NCBI GenBank assembly: GCA_025201805.1
Contig: MU619271.1
Location: 66,679-107,057, forward strand
Source of the DNA: Parasitella parasitica
Taxonomy: Eukaryota; Mucoromycota; Mucoromycetes; Mucorales; Mucoraceae
Direction of reading: 5' to 3'
DNA length: 40,379 nucleotides
Part shown: in pieces, positions 20,979 to 32,249 of the stretch
Position numbering within the stretch: the first letter of the stretch is position 1
How the letters are laid out: the number at the start of each line of letters is the position of its first letter
Program-made: the position numbers and the translations under genes
The notes under the pieces: model-generated
Databases searched by the model: none
Told to the model about the DNA's origin: nothing
What the model saw: the letters and a program-made list of their open reading frames with translations, nothing else

Positions 20979-23294
20979 ATGGAACCTATGTCTAATATAC
21001 CTTGCTCAGCTTTAACAGATGCATTGACTGCATTGGCCCAAAATACATCGCCAGGGGGGAGGAAATATAGTGCTGTAAAGACAATCCCCAGAGCTCAGCA
21101 TACCTCTTATTTGACTGATACTGCAGACGCTGTCAGAGAAGTAGCTAAAAAGATGGGTAAAGCTGCAGCGTAAAGCCAATATTGGATGAGTAAATAATGC
21201 TAATGGTTTATTCAGGTAGAACTCGGGTGAAATGGGAAAATCCTAAATCAGTGATGATCATTACAAAGCCAGGAGATTGTTCTCTTATTGGCATGACTCG
21301 AGACATGGCTTTATATCTAGTAGAGACGCCTCGGTATGGTTGCGAAAGTGGTATTACTTGGTATGTGTACATTGAGAGAGAGAGAAAGACTTTTTTTTTC
21401 AAGCTTATTTATCAATGGACAGCTATGTCGACGAAAAGCTAAAAAACTCAAAGCGCTTCAAATACGAAAAAATCATCAGAAATCACCCTATTGCTTGTGA
21501 AAAGCTCAAATTCTGGACACCTGAATTATGTGCTCTACAACCCAAATCATTTGATTTCATCATCACCCTTGGCGGAGACGGCACCGTCTTGTTTTCTTCT
21601 TGGCTGTTCCAAAATTACATTCCTCCAGTCATCCCATTCCACTTGGGCTCGCTTGGCTTTTTGACACCCTTTGACTTTGACCGATACAAACAGCATTTGC
21701 ATAATGCGATGGAAAGAGGCGTTAGGATCAACCTAAGAGGTCGCTTGACGTGTACAGTTTATCGCCGTGTTCCTCATCCAGATTGCAAGTCGCCTGAACA
21801 AGCCAAAGCCGTGCAATTACGTAATGTAGTGAGGAATCCTGTTACTGGTAAATTCACTGTGGGCGGTTGGTGTCAAGAATTGAAGAAACAACGTCAACAA
21901 CAACAGAGCAAAGGTAAAATGAAAAAATTTGGCGAAGTTGACGGAGATGATGTCGAAGAAGATGAAAAAGAGCTGTGGGGACAAACAGAGGATGATTTCC
22001 AGCTAAAACAACAACAGCAACAGCAGCAGCCCAGTGTGCTTATCGGAGAGGAGCGTCAAGTACCTTGTTTTACAACTGTCCCTGCAGAAAAGTATCATGT
22101 TATTAATGATTTGGTGGTCGATCGAGGACCCAGCCCTTATGTCAGTTTATTGGAACTTTTTGGAGATGATAAGCACTTGACGACCGTGCAAGCTGATGGG
22201 TTAGCCATCTCTACACCTACTGGAAGCACAGCTTATTCGGTAAAGTTTACCCATTGACTGCATTTATTTTGTATAAATTTTTGCTGATACGGCATTCCCC
22301 TTAGCTCTCGGCTGGAGGTTCGCTCACACATCCTGATATTCACGCTATACTTATCACACCTATCTGCCCTCATACCTTATCATTCCGTCCTACATTGGTG
22401 CCTGACTCCATGGAGCTGCGTATATGCGTTCCATTTAATTCTAGAAATACCGCCTGGGCCAGTTTTGATGGGCGTGGAAGAGTGGAATTGAAGCGTAAGT
22501 TGTGCATAGATTACTATTATTTACGGGTTTGGATTAAACGCTTTGTGATTATAGAGGGTGATCATATCAAGGTGACAGCATCAAGATATCCGTTCCCAAC
22601 GGTTTGCAAAGAAGATCAAGCAACAGACTGGTTCAATTCGCTTCAGAATTGTCTCCATTGGAACAAACGTGAACGTCAAAAGTCATTTGCAGTGGTGGAA
22701 TCGCACCCTGTGCGTAACAACAATCACAACAGAAACCTCTCGTCAGCTAGTCGTACTAGCAGTAACCAGCAACTATCTCAAACACAGAGAGCTACCGGGT
22801 TCAATCCTCTCTCGCGATCTGGTACCCAATCTCCTCCTATGCCTCCTCCATCACTTCAGTTTACCACACAGCAACAACAATCGCCTCCTCATACTAACGG
22901 CAACAATGCCAACCGAAAATCATCGTCGTCTTCTTCGGTCACTTCCTCTTCTTCTGCAGACTTGCAAGACGAAGTGTTTGGTATGTTTTATGATGATGAT
23001 TCGGGCAGCGATCGCTATCGGTTAGGTGGTAATGGCAACGCTGGTAGTCGTCGTCGTAGCAGCTGCGTTGAAGCAGAGGGCTCCAGTGCTTCCAGTGTTA
23101 ACTACGAATCAACGGATGAATTTGAAAGCGAGGGAGATGACAATGATGAAGATGAATATGCACCGGATGGGTTCACTGGCTGGACTGACGAAGAAATCAT
23201 TAAATCAAGATATCTAGCAAATATCACCAAGGAATTGGAAAAAGTTTCAGTTAAACACACCAAGCATGATGCTATGAACGGTTGTTCGACCTAA
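20979..23294 (+). CDS. ATP-NAD kinase (689 aa, 5 exons)
   Basis: Exons 20979-21156, 21216-21360, 21423-22239, 22305-22494 and 22555-23294. It phosphorylates NAD (or NADH) to NADP(H) using ATP, the only route to NADP. The conserved core is clear: GGDGT (Gly158-Asp160 region), FHLGSLGFLTPF, an NE/D-type motif as INDLVVDRGPSPYVS, TPTGSTAYSLSAGGS, and a final FDGRG. Two insertions stand out: a Gln-rich, acidic loop between core strands (about residues 235-300) and a roughly 190-residue Ser/Asn/Asp-rich C-terminal tail without known domains. Fungal homologues are usually shorter. No presequence is visible, so a cytosolic or nuclear enzyme is likely. The 60-nt intron 4 is stopless and in frame. The start has a favourable context, CGCCATGG. 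Confidence 0.92.
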
Positions 23295-23577
23295 CAAAAT
23301 AAAATAACCATGCACTCTGTTGTACACAAATATATATGCTACGCAAGATAGCTTTCCACACTGAATCTACTTCGATCTCTTGATAATTGATATCATCTAA
23401 TATTTGATTTGAACAGTGCAACCAAATTTTTATTATTTGATGATTGTTATAAGTATGATGGAATAATATACAGAGCGCACACTATATACTATTGTAATGA
23501 AAAATAGAAAAAAGAGAAATTTGTACAATTGTATGGAAAGTAATTGGCGTACTGCAGTAAAGACATATCAGCAGCAT

Positions 23578-24232
23578 TTAAGCAAACTCCTCAATAGTGG
23601 TATTGGTAGGAGTCTCGCCTTCAGGGAGGACAGTACCGTTACCGACATACTTGAAGAAACCTGAATAAGCATAGTTATCTGTGTTTTTACCGTTAGGACC
23701 AATGCGGATGAAGTATTCACCAGAGGCGTAATCAGGAAGAGGATGAAGCTATATTTGAATACGTTTAGTGTGAAGAAATCCAGCTTATCACTGCAAACTT
23801 ACATTGGCCTTGGTATAGTTACAGGGAACCAAGTTACCGTTAGCTGTAAAGTTGGTAACAAAACTAAAAAACAACGATTTCAGCATGGTTATTGTGCTTT
23901 CATTCAAACATTCAATTTACGTGGCATCGGACGCATTTCCAGTCAACAAGTGAATTTCACATAGAGATTGGGAAAGATCAGAGGAAGCAGACCATGCAAC
24001 AATACCAGTTTTGCCAGCAGTCTATGATGGTTGATTAGTATTGCATCTTAAGCATGCGCATCTTTGTAGCTTACCCAGGTAGTCTCTCCCCAAGGCTCAG
24101 AAATCTAGTGGTAATTGAGTTAGTTTTCATCGTGTCATACTCAAAAGAGCAACTCACTGTAAAGTTGGTGGATGCAGAAACAGAAGCAACAGCAGTGGTC
24201 AGAGCGGCAACAGCAGCAGATGAAAACTTCAT
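23578..24232 (-). CDS. Small secreted Kre9/KNH-like protein (145 aa, 5 exons)
   Basis: Exons 24232-24158, 24104-24075, 24021-23921, 23863-23803 and 23748-23578. The signal peptide is MKFSSAAVAALTTAVASVSA. The mature part fits the N-terminal domain of Kre9/Knh1 (an Ig-like fold): ISEPWGETTWTAGKTGIVAW near its start and SGEYFIRIGPNGKNTDNYAY near its end, with a Cys pair (residues 58 and 84 in this model). Kre9 proteins act in beta-1,6-glucan or cell-wall assembly; many fungi have short extracellular members like this. No GPI signal is present, so it is probably released or wall-trapped. Exon 2 is only 30 nt, which breaks any simple ORF. Introns are 53-57 nt with GT...AG ends. A TATAAATA box lies 66-73 nt upstream. 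Confidence 0.85.
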
Positions 24233-24297
24233 TTTTACTAGCGAAATACTATTGAAATGGAGAAATACAGAAGAGTTTGAATGATGAACAGGATTGA

Positions 24298-24305
24298 TAT
24301 TTATA
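24298..24305 (-). promoter_or_regulatory. TATA-like box of the Kre9-like gene
   Basis: TATAAATA on the minus strand, 66-73 nt upstream of the ATG at 24232. Confidence 0.5.
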
Positions 24306-25209
24306 CAGAAAAAAATCTATTTTAAAACCATGATTCAAACGGATACAATAATTTGGAATCGCTCTCTTGTTTGAAAGGTTGAATTGATACCAAGTGTATC
24401 ATAAAACAAGCAAACCGTTCATATCTCGAGTGTATCTTAATCATTTCACAACTTGAAGGGGGGAATATTTTGAAAGTTCATCGATTTTCTTTCATTCTTT
24501 CACATCTAGACGGTTCTGATTTCGTTGTGGTTGTTTTGAAACATTATGATACCGTAAATCAGACGTGTGTTGGCTCAACAGTCTCGGTTTCGATGTAAAA
24601 CATGTATCGCTGCCGTATCTCGTGTAGTTAATGTGTCTTGCTGTGTCAAAAATGTGGATAGTTTCTAATCTATCTTAACCAGCATGCCACTGACATGATA
24701 CATTATTCAGCTTGAGACGTCTGTGGTCTACGCAGAAAATTTATCAGATTGTAAATATAGCTATTGTGCTACAATATTATGTGAAAATATGAAACAGAAT
24801 ACGGCCTATTTAGGCATTATTAAACCTGTCAAAAAAAACATCGTCTCGCCATGAAAAAAATACATTCTATGGCATTATGCAGTTGTAATGTCTTCTTAAA
24901 GATAGACCAAACAAAAAATTGGCCTTTAGTAAAGGAATGAGGGCAATTTTCACTCTATTCTATTCTTTTGATCTCATAAAGAATACAGAGAAATGTACAG
25001 AAAAAATAAAATCATGCCTTTTACTAGTCTAATTTTACATTCAATTGTTGGGTGAGTGATTTTTAATTGGGGAGGGGAGGCGGTTGATTTTCTGCAAAAC
25101 AAAACTCGAGTAGAGATACTTGAAAAGATGACCCAAAAGGGTAAACTTTGATCATGGTATAATGTAAAAGTGATCTTTGTAGCAATATTTGTGTGATATG
25201 ATCTGTTAC
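24306..25209. other. Intergenic, about 900 bp without a recognisable gene
   Basis: AT-rich, many stops in all frames, no RNA gene or repeat that I can identify. GGGGAGGGGAGG at 25070-25081 is the only G-rich run. Confidence 0.4.
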
Positions 25210-25434
25210 TTATTGTGCTTCAATTTTGACATGAAATGACTCGAATCTTCGAATGCCAATAAAATTTTCTGGAAGTGCAAAATCTGCAACTTCAGCTTTC
25301 GATTTAATAACATTTTTGGGAGTTTCCAATCGAAAATAAATGTTCCCTGGCAAATTGTGTATATAAAATTCAGTCTGTTCTTGATTCACTGAGATAATGA
25401 GGGATCTATTGTGCCAACTTGCATGATTGATTGC
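25210..25434 (-). pseudogene. Coding-like frame without a start, possibly a last exon or gene remnant
   Basis: A 74-codon open frame bounded by stops (25437-25435 and 25212-25210) and without an in-frame ATG. Its residues look protein-like (NLPGNIYFRLETP, ALPENFIGIRRFESF) with normal codon choice. TTATCTCAG just inside it could be a 3' splice site, which would make it the final exon of a gene reading leftward. I could not find a matching upstream exon before the hydrolase gene. I do not recognise the family. Confidence 0.35.
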
Positions 25435-25661
25435 TTAATTTTATGCAACTACAAATATCATTTCGTCAAATAGGTGTTTATTAATAGATGAGCTGATTCA
25501 AGATCCAAGAAATAGCTCTAGGCTTACTCTGGGCTTTGTCTCATAGCCGAAAACGAGCCTCGTCGCATAACTAACCTGCTTTAAAAACTCGGTTATTCCC
25601 TAAGGATACACATATTTATTATATACACTGACGAGTTTTCAAACCAGCCATCTTGTATTTA

Positions 25662-26997
25662 TTAGACTACAACAAACTTTTTTGGTGGACTATCTGTAAA
25701 GACAACATATTCTGTCAAGATAGTATTTGGTTTATGTTTAGCAAGGTCAGGGAAATCTATTTTTTCAAGTAAATCAAAGGACTCATTCAAGCTCTTTCCG
25801 CTTTCGGTTACTGATAATTTGATTGACTTGTCGACGTGAAGTGTAGTATCCTCGGATACTTTACGGCTGTTCCTAGATCTCGTGGTGGTATCAGCCTGAG
25901 ATTTAGCTTCTTTTACCGCATCAACACAGAATTCCACGAACATTTCATCGTACTTGGCAATTAAATGCTTATCCTTCTTCTTGACAAGTTCGTGTATCAT
26001 GAACCAGTCATGAGCATAGCTTTCCTTGATAAACAGCAAATTGGTTTTGCCATCTTTTTTGATCGCATTGACCATATTGACAACATCATCACGAAGCACT
26101 TCTTTATCGCCAATGAAAACCATGACATTCTTTGGCAAAAAACGGTCAAATTTGCTATTGACATGATGTAACCGCATGATAGGCAAATCTTCAACCTTGG
26201 TTTTGGGAAGGTTCAGGTACTCTTTGTATATGAGCTTTGCCAATCCCATAGAGACAACATCTGTTTTGTGAAACATTTTCCATGATTCGGATTCGATGAC
26301 TCCACTGACTAGAGGGGACGATAATAACACTGCTGCTGGTAAGGGTTGCTCAAAGTTTTCACGCGGCGCAGACAGATCATGTAGAATGGAAGGTGCATAT
26401 GTTTCTATCAGTGTCTCGAGGACAAGCGCTCCTCCTGCACTATCACCACTTAGAACAATTTTGGATGGAGATACGCCTAAATCATTCGTGAGATAGTCAA
26501 ATGCTCTCACACAATCGTTCAGTGGGCCAGGATACTTGTGCATTGGTGCCAAACCTACTTGTTAATGGGTTGTTAGAGACAGACAATGTAGCCGTTGCGC
26601 CAACAGCATTACCGTAGTCAATTGACATGATGCAAGCGTACATGTTGTATTTGCTCTTTATCAAACGCAGCCAACTGATGAATGATTCCATGTACATTGT
26701 ACTATGGCCAACTCGAAATCCACCACCATGGACTTCAAAGATAACAAGGTCTGCCTTTTTCAGCCTTTGGATGGCGATGGCATCGTCGCAACGAACCATT
26801 TCTGACATGATCAAAGCGCCCTTCCAATGTTCATTATCAAACTTGCGAATGAATCTCTTTTGATCGCCCAAAGGACGAGTTAAATCTTTGACTATATTCC
26901 TTGCTGCTGCTGGAGGCATTTGGAGAGCTGTTCGTAAGGTTTGTAGCACTACAGCAGGGGGTGAGTTTTTCTTGATGACCTTACGAATATCGTCCAT
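25662..26997 (-). CDS. Alpha/beta hydrolase of the HSL (hormone-sensitive lipase-like) family (425 aa, 2 exons)
   Basis: Exons 26997-26613 and 26554-25662. Members hydrolyse carboxyl esters such as short-chain lipids or acetyl esters. The oxyanion motif is VHGGGFRVGH (residues 89-98). The nucleophile elbow is SGDSAGG (Ser167). The acid is probably Asp278 in VFIGDKEVLRDD and the base His310 in SYAHDWFM, so the triad appears complete. Residues about 330-425 are a hydrophilic extension beyond the fold. There is no signal peptide in the model starting at MDDIRKV; a slightly longer frame beginning MFSSFICFFFSR exists, but a T-rich run followed by AAG makes it look like intron or UTR. The intron (58 nt) splits the stretch SIDYGLAPMHKYP, typical of the family. 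Confidence 0.9.
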
Positions 26998-27200
26998 TCT
27001 TGAAAAAAAAAAGCAAATGAAAGAAGAAAACAAAACGGCTCAGTTAATTTTTATATTTGCATAGTATAGCTTGAGAATATTTTATGCCATTTCTTTGATA
27101 TATTTTAGACTAATCCGTAATACACCAGATTTGAGTGCTTTAATATGCTATTCTATAGTTTATTGTATAAGAGCTTAGATGATCTAAATATTAATTATAA

Positions 27201-29910
27201 TTATTGTCGCTTTTGTTGTAAATTCTTATCCAGAAAGCTAGCAAGTTGAGCAAGTGAATGTGGATTAGATGCTACTTGTGAAACAATGGATTGGATTGTT
27301 TGCTGTTGTGATTCAGTTGCTTGGGGATATGCTTGAGAAGTGTTCAAAAAAGGCTGGCGTTGTTGATGTGAGGCAATAGGCGGATAACCGTCATGCTGCT
27401 GTGGTAGTTGTTGAGATGGATAGTAATGGGGCATAAGTGGCTGTTGCTGCTGCTGCTGCTGCTGCTGTGTTTGGTGGTCATACATGGGTAATGATTGCTG
27501 GTGTGGTACTTGCGATGTCTGATTAGGTACGTATGATCCGATAGGTGGCAGTACAGAGTTATTGGGAGGTTGATAAACTTGTTGCTGTGGCATTGATTGA
27601 TTTGCTCTCACAGCTGAAGGCTGGTATTGCCATGAAGTTTGCAAGCTATGCATTTGTGGGGTGGACCCAGTAGTAGAAGCAGACGGTGGTGCCGTCGTGC
27701 TGTAATTCTGACTTCTCTGTCTCTTACGCTCACGTTCCTCTTCCTCTAGAAGCCTTTCACATTTACCGCAAACAAATTTAAGATTATCCATGGATTCAGT
27801 TTTAGGTATTTGACCAGATTTTTCAAGACAAGCAATATGTTGCCAGGTTCCACACTTTTCACATGCCATCAGAGGTGTACCATCGTCCTTGAATTGTATT
27901 TTAGCACACATTAACAAAAAAAAGGGGGGAAGGCGGGGCAAACTTACAATATTCGCTCCAGAGACTCCACAAACACAATCAAATTGCCAGCTATCCTCAT
28001 CTTTATTCTTGGGTTTCCTGCCTCGTTTCTTTAATGGAATGGGATTGCCATCTTTATCCAATTTGATTTTTCTGGGAATAGGATTGCCGTTTTCATCAAA
28101 TTTAGGCTTCTTGACGTACTTTCGTTTAGGTTTTTGCTCGGTATTTCCTTCTCCTTCCCCTGCGGCTGCTGCGGCCTTGGCTGTTGCTTTGCCTGTTGCT
28201 TTTGTAGTCTTTTTGGTAGTCTTAGTCTTTGGTAATGGACTGGTTCCATCAATGATGATAGGTCCATTATTTTCAGCTTCAATTGTCGTTTCCGGATCAG
28301 CGTTGTCGCTCGCTTGACGTTTCAATGCCCTATATTCCCTTTCCATGATGCGTCTTTCGCGTTCCAAAAGACGCTCTTCTCTCGCTTTAGCCAATGCTTC
28401 TTTTTCCTGATGTTGTTTTTCAAGTTCTCTTTGTTCAATTCTGTTTGAGCGATTTCTACCCCCTGGCCCTACAGACAAAGAATAGGGGTCTTCCAAGACT
28501 GGTTCCACAGACGCTCTTTCAAGCGCTTCTAATTCCCTGGTTCTGATGCGCGAGCTTCTTTTTCTATGTATGATGGCCTCTTGCTTTTTGATTATTTGTT
28601 CGTGTTCTTCCAAAACTGGCAACACTTTGGGTAGTAAATCGTCCACTAACAATTTATGGAATCTTTGCTCGTCTATATTTTTACTATTGACATATATGGA
28701 TGGCAGGGTTTCCCAGTCGTTTTTTGTATAACAAAGCTATCAATCAATCAATTAATCAATAAACAGACTGTTCCGCATAATATTCAATTTTTGCATTACC
28801 AGTTTCCATGGCACCCATTCTCCTTCATCTTCGCTTTGTTCCTCTTCCTTGACTTCATCTGCAGACTCGGGCTCTTCTTGGATGGTAGATGATCGAGTGC
28901 TTCTGCGAGACAATCTTGCTGGTGGCGGTGGGGCAGCAGCACGCTTCTTCTTCTTGTTACGAGCTTTTGATTTCTTGACGGGCGTTGGTTTTGGGGTTTC
29001 TATGTATAATCTATTGTCTGAACATTTACACAGCGTTAGCTAGCCTTCCATTGGGGTTTCATGTCCTTTCCTTACCATCAAACAGCCAAAACGTACTTCC
29101 CTTCTTGTCAAAACCAATTGGGTCTACCCGCTAACGGATCTGTTTGTTAGATTTGCGAGGAAAAGTCGAAATCCTACTTACCCATTGTACAGCTTCTTCT
29201 TCCATGCTTAAATGTTCTCTAAATCTCTCCGGTTCATCTAATTGCCACTAGTTACATCCGTTTAGCGATTGCACCATATACCGTGTTCTATACAAAACGT
29301 ACCTCACAGAGCAAATGCAGTAAGTGAACTCTGGTATCCAGATCAAAGGTAAAGTAATTTAGAAGCTCTGGAGTCTTTGTTTCGACTTGAGTGCCTCCCA
29401 CTGCAGACAATTGCTGATCAATCACCTTGTCGTCCTGCTGCTGAATAAATGGGTTCGATTGGTCATATATTCTTTTGTCAAATTCTTTCGAGTAATAAGT
29501 TTGCCAATTGGATGAGCTAAATTGTAAGAATGTGAGTAATTTAAGTGTTTATCAAGCATGCTAGTCCTACTTTATGAACCGATTTCTTGTAACTAGACGT
29601 AGCATTCTAACAAACAAATCTTCCAATCTGATTCTCTCGGATGTTTCCAACAACATACGCTCCAAATCCTACATGAATTATGCAAAATGAGGATTCAAAT
29701 GTTGCACACATTTAATATAAACAATACACGCTTTACCTCTGTTTCAAATACATAGTCGCTGTTTGGCTCAGGATGACGCGCATAAATGATGTCTTGAGTA
29801 GTAGAAGGCCAAGGGCTAAAAGCAGGTGCAAACATATGGAAAAATTGAGCAATTGAACAGAAATCAATATTATTCCGTAATAGCTGAATGTCTGGTAGGT
29901 TGAGATTCAT
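27201..29910 (-). CDS. DDT/WHIM/PHD-finger chromatin protein, RSF1-like (760 aa, 8 exons)
   Basis: Exons 29910-29737, 29668-29571, 29516-29303, 29247-29182, 29130-29076, 28999-28800, 28736-27948 and 27887-27201. The N-terminus (NIDFCSIAQFFHMFAPAF; LEDLFVRMLRLV) resembles a DDT domain. RVDPIGFDKKGSTFWLFD (residues 185-202) fits the WHIM motif that contacts ISWI and linker DNA. After acidic and Lys-rich linkers comes a C4HC3 PHD finger: C523, C525, C541, C544, H549, C552, C572 and C575. The C-terminal 180 residues are Gln/Pro-rich with a nine-Gln run. This combination suggests a subunit of an ISWI-type remodeller in the nucleus. The Lys-rich block PKRKYVKKPKF and the repeated NPIPRKIKLDKDGNPIPLKK look DNA- or histone-binding. 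Intron 7 (60 nt) is in frame without stops. Confidence 0.87.
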
Positions 29911-30627
29911 AGTGTCTGATTTGTGTGATTGGAATAGATTGGTAATGCGGTTTTTTTTTAATCTGATTATTTAGTTTGTGTATAGCTGTGTATATTTTGT
30001 TCAATAGTGCTTGAAGTACACGAGAGAGAAAAAAGAAAATATTTTCTTTTACGGTTGGGGAGGGAGAGGGATTAAGTAGCCGCAAACCTCTGAATTCCTA
30101 ATTCTGAAATTGCTTCTATCAGAAGTTTGAATCAAACAAACTGCACTCTGCCCTGGAATTGGATGTGCCATATCACGAAAACACGTTGATCTATAGTAAC
30201 ATAAAGTCGCCATGTTACTCTTAATAGATTACTTTATTGTGCTTCTGTTTCCTCTTTTACTACATCGCCCTAATGTGGTCTTTTCGCACGTGATGCAATG
30301 ATCTTTAAGCAATTTTTCTTGGGTTATTCCCTCTTTTTTTTTTTTTCCTCTTCTCTTATTCCTTTTTCCCTCTCTCTTTTTCTTCTCGCCCCTTCCCTCT
30401 CTCTCTTCTTTCCTTTTTGTTCTAGTGGTTTTCTTCTTTTTGTAATCACATCTATTATATAAAGACCGAAATATTCTTCCAAGAAATTTTATTATATATA
30501 GGAACTTGATTACTCACATTACGAGGAAACTTTTTTCTTTCTTTACACCAAAAAAAAAATCAAGGCACTCCATACATCCATTTTTTGATCACAAGAAACA
30601 GAACATTTTACACATAGATATAGAAAT
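29911..30627. promoter_or_regulatory. Divergent promoter region between the PHD gene and the Psr-type phosphatase gene
   Basis: 717 bp shared by two genes transcribed away from each other. It holds GCACGTGATG with a perfect CACGTG core (30287-30292; the other strand reads TCACGTG, a Cbf1/bHLH-type site), a long CT-rich tract (30330-30420) and TATATAAAG (30456-30464) about 165 nt before the phosphatase ATG. These are sequence matches only; binding is not shown. Confidence 0.5.
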
Positions 30628-32249
30628 ATGTCACAAACAGAAACAGCAACCACTACAACTGTTAGTTTGGAAGAAGCCAAAAATGTGAGTCCTTCGACCA
30701 TCACTACAACTACCACTACAAATGCACAAGTTGCTCCACATCAACAAATGAAAGGTATGTAATTTTTTTTAATTTTTTTTTTTAAAAAAAACAGAGATGT
30801 AGGACAAAATAAATGGCTAAATATTACAAGAAAAAGGCAAAAAGCAAGTTGATCCCGAATACGTCAAGTCTCCTCTAGCTACTGAAAGCAACAATAGCAA
30901 CAACAGCAACAGAGCTTCGTCTACTGCAACAAGTAGAAATGCTGCAAATAGCGGTGGCACTAGTTCTGTTAAGCCATTTCAGAAAGGTGGGTTTTTATCC
31001 TTGTTACTGTGCTGTACTGTAGGCGCTGGCTCTTTTCTCGATAACAGCGATAAATCATCTCTTTCACACCAAAAGAAGAACTCCAATAGACACAGTCGTG
31101 CTAGCTCTCAACAAACAAAAGAAAAGACGACGGTTGAAAGTAACAAAGTTATTCCAGTTCCTCCAATCATTACCAATCCAACAGAATTAGATAATTTATC
31201 TAACCCATCAAATCTTGAGAATGCTGCTGTTGTAAAGACTTGCACACCTACATCTAATACTAAACCTACTTACAATAATACAAACACAACTGATCCTGAT
31301 TACGATGAATCTTCTACTTCTCCCATTTCGCTTCCTCCTCAAACTTCACCCGTGGTAAGTATTCTTTATTACTTTTGCCGGTTTTTTTAATGCATTTACC
31401 AACACACATGAGCAGGGCCCCGTCGTTTGGTTATTACCTCCATTAGCTACTGAAGACAAAGAAAGAAAATGTCTTGTACTTGATTTGGATGAAACTCTAG
31501 TCCATAGTTCATTTAAAGTAAGTTGTTTACATTTCTTTGTAGTAAGAACTTAAAGGAGTCGAATCTTCCAATCATCTCAAAATAGATCATTCCCAATCCT
31601 GACTTTATTGTACCTGTGGAAATCGACAACCAATACCATAACGTATATGTATTGAAGCGACCTGGAGTGGATGAATTTATGCGTAAAATGGGCGAAAAAT
31701 ATGAAATCGTCGTATTTACCGCTAGTTTAGCCAAGGTAAATGCCACTTTTAATATAATCCATTGGGGGAAAAACTAACAAAATTTACATCAAGTATGCTG
31801 ATCCCGTGTTGGATATGCTAGACATTCATAGAGTTGTAAAGCATAGATTATTCAGAGAATCATGTTTTAATCATAAAGGAACCTATGTCAAGGTAAGGAG
31901 GAGAGAGAATAAGATTGGAGCAAGTGAGATTGAGAGGGAAAATGAGCTGACGAAAGCTCAAGTGGGAACAGCAAATTGGCTAATTATGAAATCCTCCTTA
32001 ATTATATAATAGGATCTGTCACAACTAGGAAGAGATCTTGCATCGACATTAATCCTTGATAACTCTCCAGCTAGTTACATATTTCATACATCAAATGCTG
32101 TTCCTGTTTCCACATGGTTTAATGACCCTCATGATACCGAATTAACCGATCTCGTCGCCTTTTTGGAAGACTTGACAGTAGTAGATGATGTACAATTGGT
32201 ACTGGATAATTCGATAGATCCAAATCTAATTGTATCCTCTACTGCTTAA
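30628..32249 (+). CDS. Psr1/SCP-type HAD phosphatase (412 aa, 6 exons)
   Basis: Exons 30628-30754, 30831-31354, 31416-31517, 31586-31735, 31794-31892 and 32013-32249. The catalytic signature is [13 protein letters not shown], with Asp240 and Asp242 of the DxDxT motif. The rest of the FCP1-homology (NIF) domain follows: [41 protein letters not shown] and [12 protein letters not shown]. Family members dephosphorylate Ser/Thr; in yeast Psr1/Psr2 sit at the plasma membrane and act in salt-stress response, while animal SCPs act on the RNA polymerase II tail. The first 215 residues are Ser/Thr/Asn-rich and probably disordered, except [10 protein letters not shown] (Cys103-Cys104), which resembles the acylated start of yeast Psr proteins but is internal here. 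The last intron is 120 nt, the longest in this gene. Confidence 0.93.

Noticed and set aside
26998-27033. Hydrolase start 12 codons upstream (MFSSFICFFFSR)
   Set aside because: The stretch is T-rich and ends TTTTTTTTTTCAAG, which looks like UTR or a 3' splice region; it is not a good signal peptide for this family.
27889-28317. 142-codon plus-strand frame opposite the PHD gene
   Set aside because: It is antisense to well-supported exons and has no independent features.
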